Assembly (NCBI RefSeq): GCF_900114435.1
Contig: NZ_FOZK01000005.1
Span: 186,001 to 250,000, forward strand
Reading direction: 5' to 3'
DNA from: Halomicrobium zhouii
GTDB lineage: Archaea > Halobacteriota > Halobacteria > Halobacteriales > Haloarculaceae
Length of the DNA stretch: 64,000 nt
The number at the start of each line of letters is the position of its first letter. The stretch's first letter is position 1. The position numbers and the translations under genes are program-made. Below, in pieces: positions 8,090-16,626 of this stretch. The notes below the pieces were generated by a model. It did not search any database and was not told the DNA's origin. It worked only from the letters and a program-made list of their open reading frames with translations.

Positions 8090-8900
8090 ATAAAACGTCT
8101 CCATTCGCTTCGCCTGCCACCGCTCTGCTTGATCGCTATGCCGGGGTTAAGAGACTGTTCGATGCAAAGACGTCTCACCTAGTACTGCAGAAGAGACGAT
8201 TGGGTATTAGCAATTTCCTCTGTCAATCCTTTCCTTTACATTGGAATATCTATCATGTAATTCTTGGTGGAGCCGTTCATCTCCAATATATGACCCGGAA
8301 TTATCGATAAAGAACGCCATCTTCTCCATCAGGTTCTTTCTTAATTCCTCTGAGTCAGCAAGATGATAATAGTTAGAGTTATCGAGGATATCTGCGGCTT
8401 TTACGATTACTGGTTCTCTTCCCTTTTGGAAGCATCTATCGAGGGTATCATGGTATCTGTCTGGGTAGTCCTGAATCTCTCTATCGAAACTAGTGGCCTC
8501 TACGATATCTGAAACTTCCCTCCCAAAATTTGAAGCAATCTCGTCCTTCTCGACGTCTGTATCTTCTATCAGATCATGGAGGAGACCAGCGATTACGATA
8601 TGTTTCTCGTAACCTCGATTATAGAGGCCCATTCCCACGCGAATGCTATGGAAAATAACCGGTTTCTGATTTTCGCCAGACGCTTCGAAGGAATGTACTA
8701 AATATATTATCGCTCGCTCGATTTCTTCATCCTCTCTCCCATCTCTCATTGCCGGTCTAGAAAACCGTTTTGATTATAAACATTACCGGGTGGAAATTAG
8801 GGGTATGGCGTGAAACTCTCCTATTACATATGAGCGCGGAGGATTTCGCTCACTGCTCAATTTACTGCTAGAAGCTGTGATACGGAAAGTGGTCAGTACA
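8090..8900. other. Low-GC island around the HD-domain gene
   Basis: The DNA between about 8.1 and 8.9 kb is visibly richer in A and T than everything around it, with many AT-ending codons (for example runs such as aatatattatcg near 8700), whereas flanking genes end almost every codon in G or C. The island holds the HD-domain gene and about 200 bp of flanking non-coding sequence on each side, and ends abruptly at leuS. No integrase, transposase, tRNA or clear direct repeat was seen at its edges. Composition like this usually means recent acquisition. Confidence 0.7.
8207..8749 (-). CDS. SpoT/MESH1-like HD-domain phosphohydrolase
   Basis: A 180-residue single-domain protein. Metal-binding HD motifs are visible in order: H34 (PVIFHSIRVG), H58-D59 followed by E62-D63-T64 (LLHDLIEDTD), and D120 with N124 (VKAADILDN). 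The HD..EDT spacing, the FG residues after it (SNFGREVSD) and the KxAD-x2-DN motif are those of the RelA/SpoT hydrolase domain and its stand-alone form MESH1, which remove pyrophosphate from (p)ppGpp or phosphate from NADPH. No synthetase domain is attached. Codon use is AT-rich and unlike its neighbours, which points to transfer. The actual substrate in this organism is unknown. Confidence 0.82.
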   Translation of the reverse strand: MRDGREDEEIERAIIYLVHSFEASGENQKPVIFHSIRVGMGLYNRGYEKHIVIAGLLHDLIEDTDVEKDEIASNFGREVSDIVEATSFDREIQDYPDRYHDTLDRCFQKGREPVIVKAADILDNSNYYHLADSEELRKNLMEKMAFFIDNSGSYIGDERLHQELHDRYSNVKERIDRGNC

Positions 8901-8972
8901 CGCTCCTGCCGAGTGTTTGCCGTCGTCGAGTGAGAAGACGCGACGAGAAAGAAAACCTCGCCCGAAATCCAG

Positions 8973-11918
8973 TTACTCCAGATGGACGGCGGGGCGGAAC
9001 GGAATCGCGTTGCTCGCCTTGCCGCCGGGATCCTCGACGTCTTCGCCGTCCTCCGCGTACACTTCGACGTCGGCGTCGAACTCGGTTTCGAGGAAGCGGC
9101 GGGCGTCGTCGTAGACGGACTGTTCGTCGACGTCCGCCAGGGCCTCCAGCGTCTCGTCGTCGCGCTCGCGGACCAATTCCACCAGGTCCTGGACGAGGTC
9201 GTTGACGTCGTTACCCTTCTCACGCAGCTCTTCGTTCTGCATCACCTTCCCCATCACCGCGCCGACGTCGGGGCCGGTCTCTCGGACTTCGTCGAACACC
9301 GTCCGCTTCCAGTCGGCGGCGACGTAGAGGCGGACGACGTCGGGGTCGGTGTCGGTGACGTCGACGATGTCGTGGACGTCGTCGGTGACGGTCTCGACGA
9401 GGCGCTCCTGGACCTCGATGGTGTCCGACTCGAAGGCGGGGTCGGGCTCGGGCCAGGCGGCCTCCTCGACGGGCTCGCCGTTCAGCTGTTCGTACAGCTC
9501 GTTAGTGAGGAACGGGATGAAGGGCGAGAGCAGGCGCAGGCGGGCGTCGAGCACCTGGCGGAGCGTCCACTTCGCGCCCGGTCGGTCCAGGTCGGCGCGC
9601 CGTCGGTACCACTTGAGGTGCTCCTCGAAGCCGTAGAAGGCGGTCTGGCTGGCGGTCCGGGTCTCGAAGCGGTCCATCGCGTCGGTGCAGGTCCGGATAG
9701 TGTCCTGCAGCTTGGACAGCAGCCAGCGGTCGATGTGGGGGAGGTCGGGGATCTCGCCGTCCGCCGTCGAGCTCACTTCCGTCTCCTCCATCTCCAGGTC
9801 GACGGTGACGTCGACGACGTCCTCGACGCCGTAGTCGATGACCTCCTGGGCCCGATTCCAGAACCGGTCGAGCTGGTCGCGCGTGTCGCCGACGCGGTCG
9901 GCCCGCCAGTCGTAGTCCTGCCACGGCTCCGAGGAGTTCAGCAGGAAGAAGCGGACGGTGTCGGCGCCGAAGCGCTCGATTGCCTCGCCGGGGAGGACGA
10001 CGTGGCCCTTCGAGGAGGACATCTTCTCGCCCTCCAGCAGGCCCATCCCCATGACGGTGATCCCCTCCGGCCAGTTGTCCGGGTCGAACAGCTCCGCGTG
10101 GTGGAAGAGGAAGAACGTCAGGTGGTTGCTGATCAGGTCGTTCGCCGAGCAGCGGACGTCGACGGGGTACCAGTAGTCCCACTCCTCGCGCAGGTCCAGC
10201 GCGCGCTGGTCGGGCTCGTCGACGCCCTCGGGGCCGTAGAACAGTGTGTCGAAGAACTCCCGGTCCAGGTGGTCCGGCGGGATCTCCTGCAGCCGGTGGG
10301 CGATGGTGTAGTACGCCATGTAGATGGTCGAGTCCGAGAGGGGCTCGATGACGAAGTCCTCGTCCCACGGGAGCCGGGTTCCCAGCCCGTAGTTCCGGAT
10401 GGCGGGCCACTCGTTGAGCCAGTCGATGGTGTGGTCGTACTGCTCGCGCGTGTTCTCCGGGATGGCGTCGAGCTGGGCGACGGCGTCGTGGGCCTTCTGC
10501 TTCCACTCTTCGTCGTCGTACCGGAGGAACCAGGTGTCCTGCTTTGCCACCTCGACGTCGCCGCCGCAGCGACAGATCACCTCTTCGGAGAACTCGTGCA
10601 TCGTGTCGAAGGCGCCCGAGTCACGGTGGTGGTCGCGGTAGGCCTCGCGGACGTCCTCGACGACCTCGCCGGCGAACTCGCCGTACTCGTCGTTCAGTTT
10701 CCCGGCGTGGAACTCGTCCTGGTAGAGGTCGTTCGTCACGTCGTGGAGCGCCGGGTCGTCCGAGGAGTCGATGCCCGCCGACTCGACGGCGTCTTTCGCC
10801 GGAATCTCGCCGTACCCTTCGATGGTGAGGATGGGGACCGGTTCGATGGCCTCGACCTCGGCGGGGTCGACGCCGTACTCCCGCATGCGCTCGTCGTCGG
10901 CCTTGGCCTCCTGCAGTGCGACGTAGTCGTCCGGCGAGTGGGCCGGCACGGACATGACGACGCCCGTCGCGTTGTCGGCGTCGACGAAGCTCGCGGGCAG
11001 GACCAGCACCTCGTCGCCGGTGATGGGATTCGTGACTTCGGACCCGACGACCTGGCTCCCGGGGAACGACTCGTGGACCTCCACGTCGCGCTCCTGCAGG
11101 CGGAACTTCTCGGCGGCGTCCTCGGAGATGAGCCACTCCTCGCCATCGACGGTCGCCCGGACGTACGTCGCCTCGGGGTTGACGTACGCGTTGGTGACGC
11201 CCTGGACCGTCTCGGGTCGCAGGGTCGCCATCGGCGCGACGACGTCGTGGGCTTCCCCGTCGTCACCCTCGATTGCTGTCTCGAAGCGGATCAGCGTGTA
11301 CTCCTGGAACTCCGCTTCCTCGCCCTCCAGCAGGTCGTGGGTGGTGACCGGCTGTTGCTCGTTGGTGCAGTACTTGACGGGGTGGAGCCCGCGGTCCATC
11401 AGGCCGCGCTCGCGGAGCGTCTCGTACTGCCAGGTGATGAACTTGGAGTAGCGCTCGTCGTTGGTGGTGAACTCCCGGCGCCAGTCGATCGAGAGGCCCA
11501 GTTGCTTCATCCCCGACTTGTAGTGGTTCTCGACGAAGTAGCGGGCGAAGCCCATCGGCGTCTCCAGGTCCTGCAGTTCGTCCTCGGGGACGTCGTAGGT
11601 GTCCCGCAGGACCGACAGCTGGCTCTCCTCGCCCTTCTTCAGGCGCTCGACGGCGCCGATGATCGGCGTGCCCGTGACGTGCCAGGCGATGGGGAAGAGG
11701 ACGTTGTCGCCCTGCAATCGCCGGTAGCGGGCGTAGACGTCGGGCACGGTGTAGGTGCGGGCGTGGCCGATGTGCATCCCGCCGCTGGGGTAGGGATAGG
11801 GGACGGTGATGAACGTCGGGTCGTCGTCGCTGTCCGGGTCCGGATCGGCAGCGTATCGCCCCGAGTCGGCCCACCGCTCGCGCCACTTCGATTCGAGTTC
11901 CTGGGGCTCGTAATCCAT
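8973..11918 (-). CDS. leuS: Leucine--tRNA ligase
   Basis: Class I aminoacyl-tRNA synthetase charging tRNA-Leu, 981 residues, the archaeal/eukaryotic length class. The HIGH motif appears as GGMHIGHART near residue 50 and the KMSKS motif as EKMSSSKGHV near residue 635. Between them lies the CP1 editing domain, with the TLRPETVQGVTNAYV threonine-rich segment and the GVVMSVPAHSPDDY segment that surround the editing pocket. The C-terminus contains an anticodon-binding helical bundle and an acidic tail. A long antisense frame on the plus strand is a GC artefact. Start ATG at 11918. Confidence 0.97.
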   Translation of the reverse strand: MDYEPQELESKWRERWADSGRYAADPDPDSDDDPTFITVPYPYPSGGMHIGHARTYTVPDVYARYRRLQGDNVLFPIAWHVTGTPIIGAVERLKKGEESQLSVLRDTYDVPEDELQDLETPMGFARYFVENHYKSGMKQLGLSIDWRREFTTNDERYSKFITWQYETLRERGLMDRGLHPVKYCTNEQQPVTTHDLLEGEEAEFQEYTLIRFETAIEGDDGEAHDVVAPMATLRPETVQGVTNAYVNPEATYVRATVDGEEWLISEDAAEKFRLQERDVEVHESFPGSQVVGSEVTNPITGDEVLVLPASFVDADNATGVVMSVPAHSPDDYVALQEAKADDERMREYGVDPAEVEAIEPVPILTIEGYGEIPAKDAVESAGIDSSDDPALHDVTNDLYQDEFHAGKLNDEYGEFAGEVVEDVREAYRDHHRDSGAFDTMHEFSEEVICRCGGDVEVAKQDTWFLRYDDEEWKQKAHDAVAQLDAIPENTREQYDHTIDWLNEWPAIRNYGLGTRLPWDEDFVIEPLSDSTIYMAYYTIAHRLQEIPPDHLDREFFDTLFYGPEGVDEPDQRALDLREEWDYWYPVDVRCSANDLISNHLTFFLFHHAELFDPDNWPEGITVMGMGLLEGEKMSSSKGHVVLPGEAIERFGADTVRFFLLNSSEPWQDYDWRADRVGDTRDQLDRFWNRAQEVIDYGVEDVVDVTVDLEMEETEVSSTADGEIPDLPHIDRWLLSKLQDTIRTCTDAMDRFETRTASQTAFYGFEEHLKWYRRRADLDRPGAKWTLRQVLDARLRLLSPFIPFLTNELYEQLNGEPVEEAAWPEPDPAFESDTIEVQERLVETVTDDVHDIVDVTDTDPDVVRLYVAADWKRTVFDEVRETGPDVGAVMGKVMQNEELREKGNDVNDLVQDLVELVRERDDETLEALADVDEQSVYDDARRFLETEFDADVEVYAEDGEDVEDPGGKASNAIPFRPAVHLE

Positions 11919-11971
11919 GTCGCCCAGTTACCCAGCCGCGACTAAAAGGGCTACCATACCACGACAGGCGA

Positions 11972-12331
11972 TCACTCGAACAGCGAGTGGGGGACGTCGT
12001 CTACCTGTTCAGCCAGCGCGACCTCGCCGTCCGGGTCGAAGTCGGCGACGAGGCCGGCCGACGCCAGTTTGGGGAGGTGGACGTGGTACAGCGTCGTCGC
12101 GATCTCGCGGCGCTGCTCCCGACCGATCGGTCGGGCGACGGTCTGGCGCGCGACGTCGCCGACGAGTTCGTCGAACGACGCCGTTCCGCCTGCGTCGCTC
12201 AGCGACTGCAGCGTACAGCGCCGCCGGGCGTCGGCCAGCACGTCGAAGAGTTCGTCTAACTCCGCGGGCGTGAACTGTTTCGAGCGGAACGGACCGTCCG
12301 TGAGCCCGCTGTCGTTGGCCGGAGGCGTCAT
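11972..12331 (-). CDS. DUF7344-type winged-helix regulator
   Basis: A 119-residue protein with a DUF7344-like HTH layout: LDELFDVLADARRRCTLQSL, a spacer, then EQRREIATTLYHVHLPKLASAGLVADF. The TTLYHVHLPKL motif is the recognition-helix end and matches the pattern in the regulator at 55918-56508 (TSLQQVHLPRM). A DNA-binding transcription factor of a haloarchaeal family is the likely role; targets are unknown. The ATG at 12331 was preferred over an upstream ATG at 12394 because an AT-rich TATA-like ACAATTAAAG precedes it at about 25 nt and the extra codons are not conserved-looking. Confidence 0.8.
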   Translation of the reverse strand: MTPPANDSGLTDGPFRSKQFTPAELDELFDVLADARRRCTLQSLSDAGGTASFDELVGDVARQTVARPIGREQRREIATTLYHVHLPKLASAGLVADFDPDGEVALAEQVDDVPHSLFE

Positions 12332-12458
12332 TACTATCTCTTTAATTGTCCACCGAATAAGAATATGGCACCTAGCCTGCCTAGGGGCGACCACGGCCCG
12401 GCCGAAGCACGGACGGCGCCGCGAGTATGCGGTACATAACCGCCCCGTTCCCCGCTGA

Positions 12459-12857
12459 TCAGTTCACGGGGATGTCGGTCTCGTCGTCGTCACCGTCGTC
12501 CCGGGGCTTCGCGAGGCGGACGGTCAACACGCCCGCGTCGTAGTTCGCTCTCGCGTCCGCCCCCACGACGGGTTCGGGCAGCGAGACGGTCCGTTCGGCG
12601 GTGTGCTGGCGGCGCTCGCGCCTGACGTACCGGCCCTCCGCCTGGTCTCCAGATCGGCTCGCGGTGATCCGGAGCGTCCGCGCGTCGGGCAGCGAGACGT
12701 CGACGTCGTCGGGTCGGTAGCCGGGCAGGTCGGCGCGGACGACGTAGGCGTCGCCCTCGTCGATGAGGTCCGTCGGGACGCCGGCCAGTTCCGTCCCGAA
12801 CTGCTGGCTCAACAGGCCGAACACGCGCTCTATCTCGTCGAGTGGGTCCGTCGCCAT
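12459..12857 (-). CDS. hsp20: Hsp20/alpha-crystallin family small heat-shock protein
   Basis: ATP-independent chaperone of 132 residues. The alpha-crystallin domain is recognisable by AYVVRADLPGYRPDDVDVSL, the RERR segment, and the C-terminal strand with A-x-Y-x-A-GVLTVRLAKP that matches the family A-x-x-x-n-GVL motif. The tail DETDIPVN supplies the I-x-V oligomerisation motif (IPV). The longer open frame to 12941 is rejected because MATDPLDEIERVFGLLSQQF is a typical start. Single gene, convergent with nothing obvious. Confidence 0.93.
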   Translation of the reverse strand: MATDPLDEIERVFGLLSQQFGTELAGVPTDLIDEGDAYVVRADLPGYRPDDVDVSLPDARTLRITASRSGDQAEGRYVRRERRQHTAERTVSLPEPVVGADARANYDAGVLTVRLAKPRDDGDDDETDIPVN

Positions 12858-12963
12858 CGTTCTACGCCGGAGGTTGGACGCCGCGTCTCTTATAATTCGG
12901 GTGTCAGAACAGTCACCGCGCCGCGCTAGGGCGGATCGCACCGGACGGTTCGCTCCGGACGGC

Positions 12964-13782
12964 TCAGTACAGTACCGTCTCGGAGTCGTACGAGCCCAGG
13001 CGGCGGACCCACCCCTCCTCGACGATGTCCTCGACGTCGGCTAGTGCTTCCTGGGTGCGCTCCTCGTAGAGGCCGGCGGCGACGTCCATGTGGAAGACGT
13101 AGTCGCCCAGGCGCTCGCCGCTGGGACGGGACTCGACGCGGGTGAAGTTGACGTCCCGGTCGGCGAACGGTTCCAGCAGTTCCAGTAGCAGACCTGGGTA
13201 GTCGACGTCGGGGTAGACGATGAAGGAGGACTTCGACCCCGCGTCGGAGCGTTCCTCGGCGGGCGCGACGACGAGGAACCGGGTCGCGTTGGAGGACTGG
13301 TCCTGGATGTCCTCGGCCAGCACCTGGAGTTCCTCGGCGTCGGCCGCGTTGGCCGGGTGGCCGATGGCGGCGAAGGAAGCGTCCTCGCGTGCGCGCTGGA
13401 CGCCCCGCGCCGTCGAGGCCACCGCCTCGAGGTTGGCGTCGGGGTAGTGTTCCTCCAGGAAGCCTCGACACTGGGCCAGCGCCTGGGCGTGGCTGGCGAC
13501 GGTGTCGAACTCCTCGTCCTGGGCCAGCAGGGCGTGGCGGATGGGGGTGATGATCTCCTGGACCACCGCGACGTCGTACTCGGCGAAGGCGTCGAGTGAC
13601 TCCGTCACCGACCCCTCGATGCTGTTCTCCACGGCGACGACGCCGCGGTCGGCGTCGCCGTCGGCGACCGCCTCGACGATGGCGGTGACCGACTCGAGGA
13701 ACTCGATGTCGTCCCCGTCGGCCACGGCCTGGGCGGCCCGGTGGGAGTAGGTCCCCGCGGGCCCCAGCGTGAGCGTGGTCAT
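12964..13782 (-). CDS. pheA: Prephenate dehydratase with ACT domain
   Basis: Converts prephenate to phenylpyruvate in phenylalanine synthesis; 272 residues. The N-terminal catalytic domain begins LGPAGTYSHRAAQ and contains the SIEGSVTESLDAF segment and the conserved NATRFLVV motif with the essential Thr-Arg-Phe. The C-terminal ACT domain (about 190-272) carries the ESRPSGERLGDYVFH motif that binds phenylalanine for feedback inhibition. Start ATG at 13782 fits the family; a frame running up to 14019 adds low-complexity residues and is not believed. Phe-tRNA synthetase genes lie far away at 61.6 kb. Confidence 0.96.
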   Translation of the reverse strand: MTTLTLGPAGTYSHRAAQAVADGDDIEFLESVTAIVEAVADGDADRGVVAVENSIEGSVTESLDAFAEYDVAVVQEIITPIRHALLAQDEEFDTVASHAQALAQCRGFLEEHYPDANLEAVASTARGVQRAREDASFAAIGHPANAADAEELQVLAEDIQDQSSNATRFLVVAPAEERSDAGSKSSFIVYPDVDYPGLLLELLEPFADRDVNFTRVESRPSGERLGDYVFHMDVAAGLYEERTQEALADVEDIVEEGWVRRLGSYDSETVLY

Positions 13783-13840
13783 GTCTCCCGATACTGGGGT
13801 AGCCGTGAAAAGAATCGCGGTCTGACAGTGTGTACTCTCC

Positions 13841-14404
13841 CTACCCGCTCCGGGGAAGTCGCCCCTCGAAAAACCGTCCCGTCGCCAGCACCGCCATCGC
13901 GGCGACCATCGCGCCGGCCGCGACGGCGGCGGTGACCGGTGACGTCGCGGTCGCCGGGGGCCACCCGGTGACAAGTCCGACGAGGGCGGCCGCGACCGTC
14001 GCCGCGACGACCAGGCCACCGGAGGCGATGCCGAGGTACGACGCGGTGTCCTCGACCGTGACCAGGGCCAGCGCCTGGCGCTCGGTCAGCGGTTCACACC
14101 GGAGGCGACACGTTCCGACCGCGGCGTGGGTCGTCGCCCCCGCCGCGACCAGCGCGCCGCCAGCAGTGCCCAGGGTGAGAAGTCGAGTCGAGGCGGTTCC
14201 CGCTGCGCCGCTACTGACACCGAGTGCCAGCGCGAGCGCGGCCGCCATCGCGACGAGGAGCGCTCCCTCGACGCGGAGTTTGTCGGCCAGCGGCTGGGCG
14301 AAGTGCGTTCGCCGCCCCTCGCGCATCCGTTCGTAGGCCAGGCCGGGCGACCGACTCACGATGGTCGAACTGCGAACGTCGTCCGGTGACTGCTCCGTGC
14401 TCAT
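13841..14404 (-). CDS. Hypothetical membrane protein
   Basis: A 187-residue protein with a soluble N-terminus of about 45 residues containing RSPGLAYERMREGRRTHFAQPL, then about five hydrophobic segments rich in Ala, Val and Gly. No recognised domain. It lies upstream of pheA on the same strand with a 58-bp gap, and is divergent from the sulfatase gene across about 300 bp. Function unknown. Confidence 0.62.
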   Translation of the reverse strand: MSTEQSPDDVRSSTIVSRSPGLAYERMREGRRTHFAQPLADKLRVEGALLVAMAAALALALGVSSGAAGTASTRLLTLGTAGGALVAAGATTHAAVGTCRLRCEPLTERQALALVTVEDTASYLGIASGGLVVAATVAAALVGLVTGWPPATATSPVTAAVAAGAMVAAMAVLATGRFFEGRLPRSG

Positions 14405-14705
14405 GTCCGGTGAGTCTGCCGGCCGTTTCGTGACCCGCTACATATGCTTTTCCCGGTGGACACGACAATCGGAGAGAATCGCCGCATCACGTTCGAAAAC
14501 GACGGCTACCACGCAGTTATCCGATCGTATCCGAATCTAACTGGTACGTAAATTGTGTCCACTGAAGACCGACTGGAGATAACTCGTCCGACAGGTCGCT
14601 GCCAAGCGACGCGGCCGCGAAGGTATCGGAGGACAAACTCCCGAACGAGGGTCGATGGACGGCGGCCGGCCAACACTTTTGAAACTGTCGCGCGATTGCC
14701 GTTCC
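14405..14705. promoter_or_regulatory. Divergent intergenic region with sulfatase promoter
   Basis: About 300 bp between the membrane-protein gene and the sulfatase. It contains a TATA-like ACTTTTGAAAC (14672-14682) about 25-35 nt before the sulfatase ATG at 14706, and AT-richer patches near 14440 and 14540 that could hold the minus-strand promoter. No gene or RNA was recognised in it. Confidence 0.5.
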
Positions 14706-16406
14706 ATGGCTGACCCGGCCCGTCCGAACGTCGTCTGGCTCGCGATGGAGGACACCTCGCCCCGCCTGGGTTGCTACGGCGACGACGTGGCCCGGACGCC
14801 GAACGTCGACGATCTCGCCGCCGAGGGTCGGCGCTACCCCAACGCCTTCTCGACGGCGCCAGTGTGTGCCCCGAGTCGCTCCGCCGTGTTCACGGGCTGC
14901 CACCAGAACGCAATCGGCACCCACCACATGCGGACGACCCACACCAACGACGCCGCGCCGGAGCTGCCGACGCCGTACGACGCCGTCCCGCCCCACTACG
15001 TCACCGGGATTCCCGAGTACTTTCGCCGGGCGGGCTACTACTGCACCCTCGACGCGAAGACCGACTACCAGTTCGGCGCACCGTTCACGATGTGGGACCG
15101 CCAGCACGAGGCGACGCGCTCGCGTTCGCGCGACGACGGCCCCGGCGCGGGTCCGGGCTGGTGGGACGACGCCCGCGACCCGGACCAGCCCTTCTTCGCC
15201 GTCTTCACGAACGGCGTCACCCACGAGAGCGGGATGTGGGACCCGACCGGACCCGGCGCCGACGACCAGTTCGGCGGCGCGGTCGAGCATCCCGAGACGG
15301 ACCCCGACGCAGTCGACGTGCCACCGTACCTCCCCGACACCGAGACGACCCGAACCGCCATCGCCCGCCAGTACGACAACGTCGCCCGTTCCGACGAGTG
15401 GGTCGGCGAGATTCTCGACCGCCTGGACGCCGACGGCCACGCCGAGGACACCATCGTCGTGCTCTGGAGCGACCACGGCGAGGGACTGCCCCGTGCCAAG
15501 CGCTGGCCCTACGACTCGGGGACGAACGTCCCACTGGTCGTCCGCTGGCCCGGCGAGGTCGACGACGGTGACGTCGACGACCGCCTGGTGAGTCTCGTCG
15601 ACCTCGGCCCGACGACGCTCTCTGCGTGTGGGCTCGACGTGCCCCGGTACTGCGACGGCCGAGCCTTCTTCGCGGCCGGCAACGACGGTACCGCGCCGGA
15701 ACGCCAGTACGTCGTCTCGACCCGGGACCGCTACGACGAATCGTACGACATGGTCCGATCGATCCGCGGCGAACGCTACCGGTACGTCCGCCACTATCGC
15801 CCCGGCCGGCCCTACCGCCAGTGGATCCCCTACCGGAATCGCCACCCGGTGATGCAAGAGCTACTGGACCGGGACGCCGCGGGCGACCTGACGGGCGCTC
15901 AGTCCTGGTTCGGGGAAGATCGGCCCGCCGAGGAGCTGTACGACCTGGCGAACGACCCCCACGAGACGGAGAACCTCGTCGGCGACCCCGCTCACGCCGA
16001 CGCCCTCGGCAGGCTCCGCGACGCCCTCGACGAGTGGCGAGAAGACGTTGACGACGTGGGCGACGTCGCCGAATCGCAGATGGTCCACGAGCGATACGAG
16101 GGCGGCGACCAGCCGACGACCGCGACGCCCCGGTTCGTCCCGAATGTGCCCGGAAACCGGGAGCGAGATGTGATCGACGGCGTGGTGGAGCTGGACGGGC
16201 CCGCGACGCTCTCGCTGTACTGCGCGACCCAGGGCGCTTCTGTTGGATACGTCGTGGACGACGGTGAGGATAGCGAGGTCCAGTGGGACCTGTACACCGG
16301 CCCGATTCGGCTTTCGGAGGGCGAGACGACCATCCGTGCGAAAGCCATCCGCTACGGCTACGAGGAAAGTGAAGTGAACGAGGTGACGGTGCACGTTTCG
16401 AAGTAG
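14706..16406 (+). CDS. Cysteine-type sulfatase with C-terminal beta-sandwich domain
   Basis: Hydrolyses sulfate esters, 566 residues. The sulfatase signature C-x-P-S-R is present as VCAPSRSAV with Cys54, the residue that must be oxidised to formylglycine. Metal-site elements E15-D16 and later WSDHGEG are also visible. The last 90 residues (from about 475) form a beta-rich domain with LYTGPIRLSEGETTIRAKAI, resembling the chitobiase/Fn3-associated C-terminal domains of polysaccharide-active enzymes. No Tat or Sec signal is seen, so the enzyme is probably cytoplasmic. ATG at 14706 is chosen over 14655 from the TATA spacing. The next gene encodes the matching formylglycine-generating enzyme. Confidence 0.92.
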   Translation: MADPARPNVVWLAMEDTSPRLGCYGDDVARTPNVDDLAAEGRRYPNAFSTAPVCAPSRSAVFTGCHQNAIGTHHMRTTHTNDAAPELPTPYDAVPPHYVTGIPEYFRRAGYYCTLDAKTDYQFGAPFTMWDRQHEATRSRSRDDGPGAGPGWWDDARDPDQPFFAVFTNGVTHESGMWDPTGPGADDQFGGAVEHPETDPDAVDVPPYLPDTETTRTAIARQYDNVARSDEWVGEILDRLDADGHAEDTIVVLWSDHGEGLPRAKRWPYDSGTNVPLVVRWPGEVDDGDVDDRLVSLVDLGPTTLSACGLDVPRYCDGRAFFAAGNDGTAPERQYVVSTRDRYDESYDMVRSIRGERYRYVRHYRPGRPYRQWIPYRNRHPVMQELLDRDAAGDLTGAQSWFGEDRPAEELYDLANDPHETENLVGDPAHADALGRLRDALDEWREDVDDVGDVAESQMVHERYEGGDQPTTATPRFVPNVPGNRERDVIDGVVELDGPATLSLYCATQGASVGYVVDDGEDSEVQWDLYTGPIRLSEGETTIRAKAIRYGYEESEVNEVTVHVSK

Positions 16407-16437
16407 TTCGAACTGCAACGAAAATTGGACACAGGAG

Positions 16438-16562
16438 ACCGAAAGCCCTCGGCGCGCTACGAAGAGCCGACGACGATACCACAAACACCCAGAAAGCCCT
16501 CGGCGTGCTCCGGTCCCGCGGACCCCGCCGAGGGCTTTCCTCTGTTTGTGCGTTCTCTGTCG
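16438..16562. repeat. Short palindromic element (derivative of the larger family at 31.3 and 38.7 kb)
   Basis: Two copies of GAAAGCCCTCGGCG on the plus strand at 16441 and 16492, 51 bp apart. The second is followed after a 21-nt loop by its exact inverse CGCCGAGGGCTTTC (16526-16539). The inverted repeat extends outward, with CACAAAC on the left and GTTTGTG on the right. The loop retains a GGTCCCGCGGACC palindrome. The arm sequence is the same as the ends of the two long elements elsewhere in the window, so this looks like a copy that has lost its centre. It lies between the sulfatase and FGE genes and could also act as a terminator-like hairpin. Confidence 0.8.
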
Positions 16563-16626
16563 ACTCTCTGCACACAAGAGGACAGTTCTCCCAAGGACTT
16601 ACTCTCCAAGCAACCAATCATCGAGT

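Noticed and set aside
8982-11945. Very long plus-strand open frame over leuS
   Set aside because: Antisense shadow of a certain gene. In DNA of this GC content stop codons are rare in several frames; the translation is Val/Leu/Arg-rich and matches no family.
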